Positions 13,611 to 20,489 of a DNA stretch of 37,689 nucleotides are shown here, one piece after another. Source of the stretch: a virus; IMG/VR virus record IMGVR_UViG_3300045970_001070, positions 1-37,689 of that record; one strand, written 5' to 3'. Each line of letters begins with the position of its first letter. Within the stretch, counting starts at the first letter, position 1. The notes under the pieces were generated by a model. The model was not told where the DNA came from. It worked only from the letters and a program-made list of their open reading frames with translations, and did no database searches. The translations under genes and the position numbers were made by a program.

Positions 13611-14834
13611 ATGCCGGCACCCCGACACAACAAATACCAGGGCTTGTTTGAGTATCCAGATGGTCAATGGGGGATCGACTGTATCCTCTTCGGCAAGCGA
13701 GTGCGCCGCAAGATAGGGTCGGAGGCCCGGGCGCGCAAAGAATACCAGGACCTCAAGGCGGCCGAACGCCGGGGCGAGACAACGCTGCAGCCTCTGAAGC
13801 AGACCCGGCGCACGATCGGCGATTGGATTGACGTCTACCTGTCCATCCCGCGGGGCAAATCCGACGTCGCCTTTATGGAGATGTGGCGCGACCTGGTCGG
13901 GAACCGCTATCCGGAGCAGCTCAGCCAGGCTGAACTCAAGGCGTGGGCTCACGGGTTGCTGCAGGAGGGCAAGGCGGTAGCCTCCGTCCTACGCATCATG
14001 GGGCCGTTTCGTGCGTGCTACACCAAGATCGCCAAGAGCGGCGAGATCGCCTACCACCAGAACCCCTTCTGCGACATGGACGAATTGGAGCTGCCCAAGC
14101 TCAATAACAAGCGCGACGAATATGTGCACCTTGAATCGGTCTCGGATTTGGCCACGGCATTTGGTCCGACCTGGTGGCCCTACGCGGTTTTCGCGATCCT
14201 GGCACACATGCGGTTTGGGAACCAGCGCCGGCTGCGCTGGGATAACATCGATTGGACCAGCCAGATCGCCATTCTTGAAAAAACAAAAAAGGGAGTGAAG
14301 CATCACACCCCGTTATCTACCCTTGCGATAGATCTGCTGCGCGCGCAGCACGCGCGCCAGCTGGCCGAAGGGAAGCTATCCGAATGGTGCTGGCCAAACA
14401 GCAAAGGAGGACAGTTGGATAGCGCTCATTTCAGGCAGAACGTCTGGGCCCCGGCTTTTCGCAGGGCCGGGCTCAAACCCGCGGCGCCGGAGAAGGGTGA
14501 AGGCACGCGCAAGCGGCAAGGCCTGAGCTGGCATGACCTTTCGCGGCATACGGGGGCGACCTGGCTGGCCCAGGTCGGCACAGACCCGCTCGTGTTGCAG
14601 TCCCTGATGGACCATGGCGACCTGCGGACCACCGAGCGGTATCTCACCCACTGCCAAACCAGGAAGAAGGAGGGTGCCGAGCGCCTGGCCGAGCTGGCCC
14701 GGAAGGCCCTGCGGGGCGACGTCCCGGACAGCATGGGTGTCAGTAAAACGTCAGTAGCCGTTCCCAAATCTCAGGAAACGGATGCAATCGGACGTAGTCA
14801 ACATGGCGTAACGGTGAGGTTTTCCCAGAACTAA
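13611..14834 (+). CDS. int: tyrosine-family phage integrase
   Basis: 407 residues; GGAGGAGG ribosome site about 5 nt before the ATG. Residues about 8-52 (GLFEYPDGQWGIDCILFGKR) form an AP2-like arm-DNA-binding domain. A SAM-like core-binding domain follows at about 65-165. The catalytic domain shows R201 (MRFGNQ), H308 and R312 (HDLSRH), H335 (MDHGD) and Y344 (RYLTH), so the R-H-R-H-Y set is intact. It catalyses site-specific recombination between attP and a host tRNA-Ala gene. attP begins about 24 bp past the stop, and two arm-type repeats lie inside the last 100 bp of the gene. Confidence 0.95.
   Translation: MPAPRHNKYQGLFEYPDGQWGIDCILFGKRVRRKIGSEARARKEYQDLKAAERRGETTLQPLKQTRRTIGDWIDVYLSIPRGKSDVAFMEMWRDLVGNRYPEQLSQAELKAWAHGLLQEGKAVASVLRIMGPFRACYTKIAKSGEIAYHQNPFCDMDELELPKLNNKRDEYVHLESVSDLATAFGPTWWPYAVFAILAHMRFGNQRRLRWDNIDWTSQIAILEKTKKGVKHHTPLSTLAIDLLRAQHARQLAEGKLSEWCWPNSKGGQLDSAHFRQNVWAPAFRRAGLKPAAPEKGEGTRKRQGLSWHDLSRHTGATWLAQVGTDPLVLQSLMDHGDLRTTERYLTHCQTRKKEGAERLAELARKALRGDVPDSMGVSKTSVAVPKSQETDAIGRSQHGVTVRFSQN
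14739..14757 (+). promoter_or_regulatory. arm-type integrase sites, left pair
   Basis: Two copies of GTCAGTA at 14739 and 14750, 11 bp apart, inside the 3' end of the integrase gene. GTCAGTAAAACGTCAGTAG matches 14982-15000 at 18 of 19 positions, and 22 of 24 if extended. The placement on one side of the attP core is as expected for integrase arm sites. Confidence 0.65.
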
Positions 14835-14849
14835 GGCCGTTTCAAAAAT

Positions 14850-14879
14850 GGCCTCTTCTTCATTCGCAATGAAGAGGCC
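14850..14879. repeat. 9-bp inverted repeat over the attP core
   Basis: GGCCTCTTC and GAAGAGGCC, exact inverted copies with a 12-bp loop, centred on the anticodon arm of the tRNA fragment. The 9-bp arms extend the normal 5-bp anticodon stem by phage bases on its left side. This could form the pair of integrase core-binding sites flanking the crossover. Confidence 0.55.
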
Positions 14880-14907
14880 GTGGGTTCGAGTCCCATCTTC
14901 TCCACCA
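14858..14907 (+). other. attP core: 3' half of a tRNA-Ala(CGC) gene
   Basis: Anticodon stem CTTCA/TGAAG with loop TTCGCAA (anticodon CGC at 14865-14867). Variable loop AGGCC, T-arm GTGGG-TTCGAGT-CCCAT, acceptor strand CTTCTCC, discriminator A and CCA (14905-14907). U at position 70 fits the G3-U70 identity pair of tRNA-Ala. No D-arm or 5' acceptor strand precedes it, so this is not a complete tRNA gene but the host-identical segment that restores the tRNA on integration. With phage genes on both sides, it is an attP rather than an attL or attR. Confidence 0.85.
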
Positions 14908-14908
14908 T

Positions 14909-14946
14909 AAGGAGACCCTGACAGAATCAGGGTCTCCTTCTTTTTT
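14909..14946 (+). terminator. strong intrinsic terminator after attP core
   Basis: AAGGAGACCCTGA-CAGAA-TCAGGGTCTCCTT, a perfect 13-bp stem, followed by C and TTTTTT. It begins one base after the CCA end of the tRNA fragment. It could be the integrase terminator or the tRNA terminator captured from a host. After integration it would end transcription of the tRNA gene. Confidence 0.9.
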
Positions 14947-14962
14947 GATTTCTTGTCGGGGC

Positions 14963-15000
14963 GTCAGTAAAATCCTAATCCGTCAGTAAACCGTCAGTAG
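14963..15000 (+). promoter_or_regulatory. arm-type integrase sites, right group
   Basis: Three copies of GTCAGTA at 14963, 14982 and 14993 in the same orientation as the left pair. The last two, GTCAGTAAACCGTCAGTAG, repeat the left pair with one mismatch and the same 11-bp spacing. They lie just past the terminator on the other side of the core, as expected for P' arm sites. Confidence 0.65.
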
Positions 15001-15065
15001 GCGTTATTTTCCAGGCGGGCTGCGGGTTTCAAAAGTATTTGCCCTGGCTGGTGCCAGAAATGAAG

Positions 15066-15098
15066 AGCGCCCCTCTCGAACTTGGTCGGAGGGGCGCT
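15066..15098. terminator. terminator hairpin between integrase and late operon
   Basis: AGCGCCCCTC (15066-15075) and GAGGGGCGCT (15089-15098), a perfect 10-bp stem with a 13-nt loop. It lies in the convergent gap. T-rich flanks are weak in both directions (TTCATTT leftward, TTTGG rightward). Likely ends the leftward late operon. Confidence 0.6.
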
Positions 15099-15108
15099 TT
15101 GGCGACGC

Positions 15109-15124
15109 GTCCGCAATTGCGGAC
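15109..15124. promoter_or_regulatory. 16-bp perfect palindrome, copy 2
   Basis: GTCCGCAATTGCGGAC, identical to the core of the palindrome at 168-185. It starts 11 bp past the stop codon of the last late gene. Both copies thus lie right after the final gene of a leftward operon. No T-run. Confidence 0.6.
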
Positions 15125-15135
15125 AAGATTATTGG

Positions 15136-15771
15136 CTATTTTGCAGGGACGAAACACCACTTCCCTTGGCGATGGGGCGGGCAGGTCTCCACCAGGTGTC
15201 GGCTCACGGTGCGGAAATAGCCGCCATTGGGGTCAACGAGCCGCACGTTTGCCTGGTCATATCCCACAATCCCAAGGATGTGGCCGTAGCCGCTTGGCGA
15301 GAATTCCGGCCCATTGAGAGCGATGATGACCATGGCTCCACCGTCGATCGCGGCCTCAATTGCGCCCCAGAGCTGAGGCGAGAAATCGTGGTCCGTGTAG
15401 CCCCAGCCTGTCGACTTAACTTCTGCGTTAAGACCGGACAGCAATTCGTACCCATATCGGGCGGCAATGTCCAGGTCGGTCCAATTGCTACCGGTTAACA
15501 AAGTGATGGCCATGGCCACGCTACACTGCCCACAACTTTTCGACGTGGACTGGCTTTGGGGTCTGACCCGCTTTTCCAGGGCATCTCCGGCAGCCTTGGG
15601 CTTGCTCTTCACGCGACCCAGGAACAGTTTGGCGTGTTCCTCGTCGAGGTTAATAGCCAGCCCGAGCCTGCTCGCGATGTCCTTGCACAGTTGCACCTCG
15701 CGTTCAGATTGGAGCTTGGTGCTCCAATCTGTAGCTTCGGCCGGGCAAAATAGGCGGATGGGTAGTTTCAT
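15136..15771 (-). CDS. C39-like cysteine peptidase-fold protein, candidate endolysin
   Basis: 211 residues. Residues about 74-185 show a papain-like C39 pattern: QSTSKSCGQCSVAMA (C80 or C83 as nucleophile), GYGHILGIVGYD with H164, and VDPNGGY (D180/N182) as the third catalytic position. The first 70 residues are charged and helical with no signal peptide. It is the last gene of the late operon, after the spanin-like genes, where phages usually carry the lysin. A peptidoglycan-bond peptidase is the simplest reading. A virion-processing protease is the alternative. Confidence 0.65.
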   Translation of the reverse strand: MKLPIRLFCPAEATDWSTKLQSEREVQLCKDIASRLGLAINLDEEHAKLFLGRVKSKPKAAGDALEKRVRPQSQSTSKSCGQCSVAMAITLLTGSNWTDLDIAARYGYELLSGLNAEVKSTGWGYTDHDFSPQLWGAIEAAIDGGAMVIIALNGPEFSPSGYGHILGIVGYDQANVRLVDPNGGYFRTVSRHLVETCPPHRQGKWCFVPAK

Positions 15772-15793
15772 AATTTGACTCTCGCTCTCTAGT

Positions 15794-16111
15794 CTACTGA
15801 CTGGTAAGGGCGCGGACCGCGCAGTCTTTGGCTTCCAGTAGTTTGCGCAGTGCGACGGTCCGCTCGGGGTTTCTGGGCAGTTGAGATACGACGGCCTGAG
15901 CCAGGTCGCAAAAGGGCTTGCTTACGGCCTGGAGATTGGATGGCAAATGGCCGTATGCGAAATACTGCATAATCATCTCGGGCTGCTGGCCCGCACCGGC
16001 CTCTTGTGGGGGAGTCGGCGGCGAGGACCGGTTGTCGGCGGGGTGTGCTGAAATGCCCTGGCCGGCCAGCTGGTTTACGAGGTTCAGAGCATCGCCCAGG
16101 CCGCCGAACAT
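15794..16111 (-). CDS. small protein with Acb2/Tad1-hairpin-like helical domain
   Basis: 105 residues. The N-terminal 45 are Pro/Gly-rich and probably disordered. Residues about 48-103 (MQYFAYGHLPSNLQAVSKPF, DLAQAVVSQLP, ERTVALRKLLEAKDCAVRAL) follow the pattern F-x-Y-x-x-P...AxxLAxxI...P...ER/S-x-A-L-x-K-L-x-E-A. That pattern is typical of the short helical hairpin domain shared by Acb2- and Tad1-type cyclic-nucleotide sponges and many unnamed phage proteins. Sequestering CBASS or Thoeris signals is a hypothesis. TAATG overlap with the upstream gene. The late position is unusual for an early-acting inhibitor. Confidence 0.6.
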   Translation of the reverse strand: MFGGLGDALNLVNQLAGQGISAHPADNRSSPPTPPQEAGAGQQPEMIMQYFAYGHLPSNLQAVSKPFCDLAQAVVSQLPRNPERTVALRKLLEAKDCAVRALTSQ

Positions 16112-16467
16112 TAAAACACCCCCTTCAGGGCGCGCATCCCGATGTCCATCAGCTCTGCCGTGTCGACGACCCCGTCATTTTCGAGCGCGGCGGTATAACC
16201 GTCCGCCAGGCCGAGCACCACGTCCAGGGCCTTGGTGGGCAGGTGGGGATACAGAGCGGCCAGGCCGGCCTTGCGATCACCGGTGGGAGACAGGGCACCA
16301 ATGACAGCCGCCACGCGATCAGCGGCGTCGCCGGCAGCGGCTTGCACCACCAGGTGGTCGGGAGTCAGCGTGATTTCGGCCGGCTGCCCGGTCGGGCGTA
16401 AAATGGAGAGGGCGCCGTTTACGACGCCCTCGACCTGACCGATGAGTTGGATAGGATTGATGTTCAT
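16111..16467 (-). CDS. hypothetical protein of the lysis region
   Basis: 118 residues with no TM segment or signal peptide. It begins MNINPIQLIGQVEGVVNGAL. A short beta-rich segment (PAEITLTPDHLVVQAAAGDA) is followed by helices. It lies between the spanin-like gene and the hairpin-domain gene, closely packed (2-nt gap upstream, TAATG downstream). The EF-hand-like DGVVDTAELMD near the C-terminus might bind a divalent ion, with no further support. No family recognised. Confidence 0.6.
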   Translation of the reverse strand: MNINPIQLIGQVEGVVNGALSILRPTGQPAEITLTPDHLVVQAAAGDAADRVAAVIGALSPTGDRKAGLAALYPHLPTKALDVVLGLADGYTAALENDGVVDTAELMDIGMRALKGVF

Positions 16468-16469
16468 TA

Positions 16470-16994
16470 TTATTTGGGTCCTTTCTTAGCTATGGATTTC
16501 AAAGTGTTCCGAGGACGTGGGTGAGGCACAGGCACGGGTTCCTGGCCCAGTTGTTTAATTTGCTCTTTGAGTGCCGCGACATGCTCGTCCGTGTTGGCCA
16601 GGTCGGCTTGTAGCTCCGCAATCAGGGCCTGGCTATCGGCAAGTTGGGCCCGCACTGACTCAAGCTCGTTGGCCATTCTCTGCTCTGCAAGTTCTCGCAG
16701 GCTCAGCTGGCGCTGCATGTCCCAGAGTTGTTTGGTAAAATGTTCCTGGCGGCGTTGCCAGGTGCGCTTTTGTCGCTCGTGCTCACGGGCGTCTGCGTCC
16801 AGTCGATTGGCGAGTTCATCCTGGCGGCGCCAAAGAGCGTCACGCTCCTCGGCCTCAGCGGCTGCGGCCAGGTCGGCGGACTTTGCTTTGCGGGCGCGCT
16901 CAGTTTCGGTCGCTTTGCGCCAGGATAGCGCCATGCCTCCGCTGGCGGTGATGACGGTGCCTATGGCGGCCGCCAGAATGGAAACTTCTACCAT
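16470..16994 (-). CDS. TM plus coiled-coil protein, candidate inner-membrane spanin
   Basis: 174 residues. An N-terminal hydrophobic helix at about 5-25 (SILAAAIGTVITASGGMALSW) is followed by about 120 residues of charged coiled coil (ETERARKAKSADLAAAAEAE, then RELAEQRMANELESVRAQLA). The tail is Pro-rich and basic (PVPVPHPRPRNTLKS). This is the plan of Rz-type i-spanins, which cross the periplasm and pair with an outer-membrane lipoprotein to fuse membranes at lysis. A lipoprotein-like peptide is encoded just upstream. The protein could alternatively be a virion-associated coiled coil. Confidence 0.6.
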   Translation of the reverse strand: MVEVSILAAAIGTVITASGGMALSWRKATETERARKAKSADLAAAAEAEERDALWRRQDELANRLDADAREHERQKRTWQRRQEHFTKQLWDMQRQLSLRELAEQRMANELESVRAQLADSQALIAELQADLANTDEHVAALKEQIKQLGQEPVPVPHPRPRNTLKSIAKKGPK

Positions 16995-17006
16995 CGTTGT
17001 GTCCTT

Positions 17007-17258
17007 CTATTGCCCGCCACGGCGGGCAGGATCGAAATTGAATCCACCAGGGGCAGGCTGTCCCTGTCTGACCACGAGTCCTAAGTAGTCGTAAGGAGGA
17101 GGTGCTTGAGGTTGGCGATAGGACGGGAAGGTAAAATCTGCCATGTTTTGCCCCAAAGTTGGATCGAAACCTGGCTTGATCCTTGCATCCCCCCGCAGCC
17201 AACTAAAAAGAGCGCCATCAGCGCCCATAAGATTCGTAGCATTAGTGTGCTCCTTCAT
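17007..17258 (-). CDS. small Pro/Gly-rich hypothetical protein
   Basis: 83 residues in the longest frame. The C-terminal 45, from an internal ATG (MADFTFPSYRQPQAPPPYDY), look the most protein-like, with Pro/Gln and Gly/Arg content. The upstream half overlaps the lipoprotein-like frame at 17081-17242 and may be non-coding in this frame. No strong ribosome site for either start. No family recognised; it lies between tail and spanin-like genes. Confidence 0.45.
   Translation of the reverse strand: MKEHTNATNLMGADGALFSWLRGDARIKPGFDPTLGQNMADFTFPSYRQPQAPPPYDYLGLVVRQGQPAPGGFNFDPARRGGQ
17081..17242 (-). CDS. lipoprotein-like peptide, candidate outer-membrane spanin
   Basis: 53 residues, ATG at 17242 with AAGGAG exactly 7 nt upstream. 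MLRILWALMALFLVGCGGMQ is a textbook lipoprotein signal: positive N-terminus, hydrophobic core, lipobox LVGC, cleavage before C16. The mature part is about 38 residues. It overlaps another frame on the same strand, as Rz1-type genes often do, and is followed by the TM/coiled-coil gene. Together they look like an o-spanin/i-spanin pair. Its good ribosome site argues that this frame is the real one here. Confidence 0.6.
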   Translation of the reverse strand: MLRILWALMALFLVGCGGMQGSSQVSIQLWGKTWQILPSRPIANLKHLLLTTT

Positions 17259-17282
17259 TCTGGCTCAAAATCATAGAGGGTC

Positions 17283-17414
17283 TCATTGGTAGTTGCCGTC
17301 GATGTCCCCCACGCTCAAGGCGGGGTAGTTGCCGTCGATGTCCTCTGCGCTCACGAAGTCGATGTCTCCAGCGCTCACGAAGGGGTAGTTGCCATCGATG
17401 TCTCCAGCGCTCAT
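17283..17414 (-). CDS. 43-residue repeat protein (DIDGNY repeats)
   Basis: ATG overlaps the upstream stop as ATGA. The protein is almost wholly four repeats of S-A/V-G/E-D-I-D-G-N-Y-P (MSAGDIDGNYPFVSAGDID, then FVSAEDIDGNY, then ALSVGDIDGNYQ); one unit lacks GNYP. Acidic, without TM segment. The Trp/Arg-rich frame overlapping it (17242-17430) is a shadow. Function unknown. The translational coupling to a beta-rich protein gene suggests a small virion-associated or tail-appended peptide. Confidence 0.6.
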   Translation of the reverse strand: MSAGDIDGNYPFVSAGDIDFVSAEDIDGNYPALSVGDIDGNYQ

Positions 17415-17737
17415 GGCTGGCCCATTCCATAGACCCGCACGTCGGGCGTTACGTTCGCTGCCCCGGCAATAATCTCGATCTTAGCTCCAACACCGCCGCG
17501 ATGGTAGATCGTCCTGGGAGTCGCAGCAGTTAACAGATAATCTTTGGCGTTGAAGCCAACGTTGTCCAGCGTATCCACAACCGTAATCCTCAGCGTGAAG
17601 TCATTGTCGCCTTTGGCCTGGATGCATAGGGCGCTGTTCGGGTGCATTGCATAGGTCCCGACTTCAACCGGCGCGTTTGCAGGCACTGTGGTTACGTATC
17701 TCGTTAAAGGGGCGGGCGGTTTCGTGTGCTCGATCAT
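17411..17737 (-). CDS. beta-rich hypothetical structural protein
   Basis: 108 residues, predicted beta-sandwich-like (EVGTYAMHPNSALCIQAKGD, DFTLRITVVDTL, GAKIEIIAGAANVTPDVRVY). No signal or TM segment. It follows the large tail-tip gene after an 88-bp gap and is coupled to the DIDGNY-repeat gene. Similar small beta proteins decorate phage capsids or tail fibres, so a virion role is likely but unproven. Confidence 0.6.
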   Translation of the reverse strand: MIEHTKPPAPLTRYVTTVPANAPVEVGTYAMHPNSALCIQAKGDNDFTLRITVVDTLDNVGFNAKDYLLTAATPRTIYHRGGVGAKIEIIAGAANVTPDVRVYGMGQP

Positions 17738-17825
17738 GTGATTTTTCCCTACTGCTCGATAGCGTTGACTTGATTGGTTGCTTGCCGTCGGCTGCGACCG
17801 AAACGGAGATTACGAAAATCGGGCT

Positions 17826-20489
17826 CTAACTACTTGACTTGCTCATTACCGTAGTGCCGCCATCAATCCAATACAATTTCCCTCCATGATGCACGGCGTT
17901 AGCGGCCTCAATGGCTATGGGTTGTCCTGCAGGCTTTGATTCGTACCAGATATTGTTGCTCCACTTTTCACTCTGGGTAAATGAACCGCCAGAGAACAGG
18001 AGCTCTGCAATATGATGCCCGGCGCGATCGGAATAATTCCATGTGCTCCAGACGGTAGCGTATGGTTTATTCTCCGCGTTTACTCCGACCATCATTCGTG
18101 CCGACGTTCCGTCTTCGACGTAATTATTTTCAGTGTCTTCAAATGGGTGAATCCTGGTTCTGCAGAGTAGAGTGGCGTCGCTTGAGCCTACCAGGTAAAG
18201 CTCGATGTGCAGATCCGTCGTAAGTCCCTGGATGTCGTCCCCAGGCTCTTTGTCGGGATAGTCGTCGCGCAGTATCCAGAGGTGGTCTCCATTGGCCAAC
18301 CATTGCCGTATACCAAGCATCAGGGGGGACTGCAGCCGCGACGGGAAATCCCCGGCCGGTCCGTCGATGTAGTAGCGCGAGATGTCTTTTCGGAATCGGA
18401 GCGTTTTGTCTGGGCCGAAGCATGATAGCCAGGTGCGCCAGCGGGATTCGTAGGTGTATTCCCCGTGCTGATTGGTCGCATAAAAGCTTTGAGCCATGTC
18501 TGGTTGAGGGCCCAGGTCCACGTTCCCGAGGAGATCATCAGCGGCAACCCAATAGCCTCCCCAGACATCGTAGTTCGTAATTGTGAACTCTCTTCTTGCC
18601 AAGTAAGGTGTAGGTAGCCTAACCGGTGGCATCCCATGCCCATCTCCATACCCGAGCCCGTCTCCGCTATCGTAAGGCCATACAGGTCTTTCTCTGTATT
18701 TATTCAGCACCAAATTTGAATAGTGCGTTACCGTGGGGCCGTATTGCGTGTATGCCCCGTTTTCAAAAGTGGCGATAGCGGGGTTAACGTCGTTCGTCGG
18801 CGTGACACCATTTACATAGTGTTGAGGCTCAAAACAAATCTGGAAATATGCCCCAGCCTCACTGAATACACCAGAGGGGCCATCTACAGCTGGATAAAAT
18901 CGCTCCAGGCTTGGATCCGCGTAACCCGTGTCTATACCCGGGGACTGGGGGATGGTCCCAGAGTAAACACTACCTGTTATCGCCCCATATCTAATGTAGT
19001 CAACGTAGAAATCTTGAGCAGGAATGGGGGGATCTGCCCCCGGGTCTCCTGGGTCCGAGGTAACGAAAAGCTGAACTCTCTCGACTCCCGGATTAGAGTG
19101 TATCCCGCCTGGAAAGGTGCTATTTGGGTAATCGACATACCCCCCAATTTCTGCAACCACAATGTCTCGGCTGGCGGTGGCCGCGGCAGTATGCTCTGAG
19201 TCACGCTGGGATACCAGTGCGGAGAATAGCATTTGCCAGCTAAAATCGGCCACGAATGTATCTATTTTGCTCAGTCCCCCATCTAGAGCATTGATCACTG
19301 CCGTAATCCATTGGGGGTCAGGATCAGTTAAGCAACTGACGTGCAGCCACCACTCTCGGCGCGACCCCCGAACCAGCATCGGCCAGCGAGTATTCAAGGA
19401 TCCCTGCACGGGAGAAATGTCTTTCCATCGACTTGTATAGCCAATGAGAGAGACGGGGACTATGGCTGAGAGTTCGACCGGGGGGAGTGGGGTATAGAGC
19501 ATTGCCGAGTTGCGCGTGTATAGCTGGATTCGTGCTCCGCCAGGGGTGAAGTCATTGTTCGCATCCAGCAGGTACCCGATGTAGCTACACTCGATCAGGT
19601 GGGGACCGTAGGACCCTATGTTTACATCTCTTTGATCTGGGCGGTTGGTGTCAGTTACCCATGGACTGTATCCGATAGTTTCTGGGGCCGATCTTAGGTA
19701 GGCTGCGATCCCACCATAGCTGACGGCTGTGTAGACTACATTCCCATCTGGTAGCTGATCCAGGAAGAAATAACCCTGCTGCCGTGACGGATAATTCCCG
19801 TAACTACGCATAATTTGCTGCGTGAGGGTCACCGGGACTTTCGCGGTTCCAGCTAAAGCTATTTCAGTTATGACTATAGACGATCCTACATCTGCCCCAT
19901 TGTAGTCCCACAACCCCCCACAAAAAACCAAGATCAGATCGGTAGGGGTCCCAGAAATTGGGTTCGCAAAAAGGAGCAACCCGATAACGTCAGATGCGTC
20001 GATCTGAGTCCAATCAAACCCAGACGGGCTGGCGTCTGCTGTGCGACTCAAAGCGGCCAGGGTCTCAGGTATACTCTCAGTGGAGAGCTTGAGTTGCGGC
20101 TGAGGTGTGCTAGCGCAGGCGATGCGGGGTTGCCCCTCCGGCTGCAACCAGAGACCGAATGTAATGGCAGAAGGAAGCGCTGGCGCGCGATGTCGACCTA
20201 CGAACTTCACGGCCACAATTACCGCCAGGTCGGGATTGTCGAACAGGAACCCGATGGTGCACCCGTCGCCGACGTTGAGATGGACTCCGGGCAGGATGCA
20301 AAACACGTTTGTGTAGGGGGCTGCCCGGCCGGGCACACGCACGTCGTAGCTGCCGTTCGGATTGGCGACCTCTACAATGCCGTCTTCGGTGCGCCGGCGC
20401 GCAGCAGAGCGGAATCGGGCTCCAAAAGCTGCGTCTGCCTGTTTTCGTGCCGCCGCCGCTGCCCGGGCGTGGATTTCCAGTTTGTTCAG
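17826..20489 (-). CDS. large tail-tip / receptor-binding protein, inferred CTG start
   Basis: 887 residues if started at CTG 20489-20487, which overlaps the upstream stop as CTGA; the first ATG/GTG/TTG is GTG at 20342 (838 residues). The 49 extra codons read as clear protein (NKLEIHARAAAAARKQADAA, FGARFRSAARRRTEDG, EVANPNGSYD) and run on smoothly. The remainder is beta-rich, aromatic and Gly/Pro-rich with many Tyr/Trp, typical of tail-tip or fibre proteins contacting the host surface. No catalytic motif seen. It is the last large tail gene before the lysis region. Specific function is inferred from position and composition. Confidence 0.7.
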   Translation of the reverse strand: MNKLEIHARAAAAARKQADAAFGARFRSAARRRTEDGIVEVANPNGSYDVRVPGRAAPYTNVFCILPGVHLNVGDGCTIGFLFDNPDLAVIVAVKFVGRHRAPALPSAITFGLWLQPEGQPRIACASTPQPQLKLSTESIPETLAALSRTADASPSGFDWTQIDASDVIGLLLFANPISGTPTDLILVFCGGLWDYNGADVGSSIVITEIALAGTAKVPVTLTQQIMRSYGNYPSRQQGYFFLDQLPDGNVVYTAVSYGGIAAYLRSAPETIGYSPWVTDTNRPDQRDVNIGSYGPHLIECSYIGYLLDANNDFTPGGARIQLYTRNSAMLYTPLPPVELSAIVPVSLIGYTSRWKDISPVQGSLNTRWPMLVRGSRREWWLHVSCLTDPDPQWITAVINALDGGLSKIDTFVADFSWQMLFSALVSQRDSEHTAAATASRDIVVAEIGGYVDYPNSTFPGGIHSNPGVERVQLFVTSDPGDPGADPPIPAQDFYVDYIRYGAITGSVYSGTIPQSPGIDTGYADPSLERFYPAVDGPSGVFSEAGAYFQICFEPQHYVNGVTPTNDVNPAIATFENGAYTQYGPTVTHYSNLVLNKYRERPVWPYDSGDGLGYGDGHGMPPVRLPTPYLARREFTITNYDVWGGYWVAADDLLGNVDLGPQPDMAQSFYATNQHGEYTYESRWRTWLSCFGPDKTLRFRKDISRYYIDGPAGDFPSRLQSPLMLGIRQWLANGDHLWILRDDYPDKEPGDDIQGLTTDLHIELYLVGSSDATLLCRTRIHPFEDTENNYVEDGTSARMMVGVNAENKPYATVWSTWNYSDRAGHHIAELLFSGGSFTQSEKWSNNIWYESKPAGQPIAIEAANAVHHGGKLYWIDGGTTVMSKSSS

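Noticed and set aside
14858-14907. Complete tRNA gene
   Set aside because: The D-arm and 5' acceptor strand are missing; only the 3' half is present.
17242-17430. Trp/Arg-rich 62-residue frame
   Set aside because: It is an out-of-phase reading of the DIDGNY repeat gene; the latter has an ATGA-coupled start and a coherent repeat.
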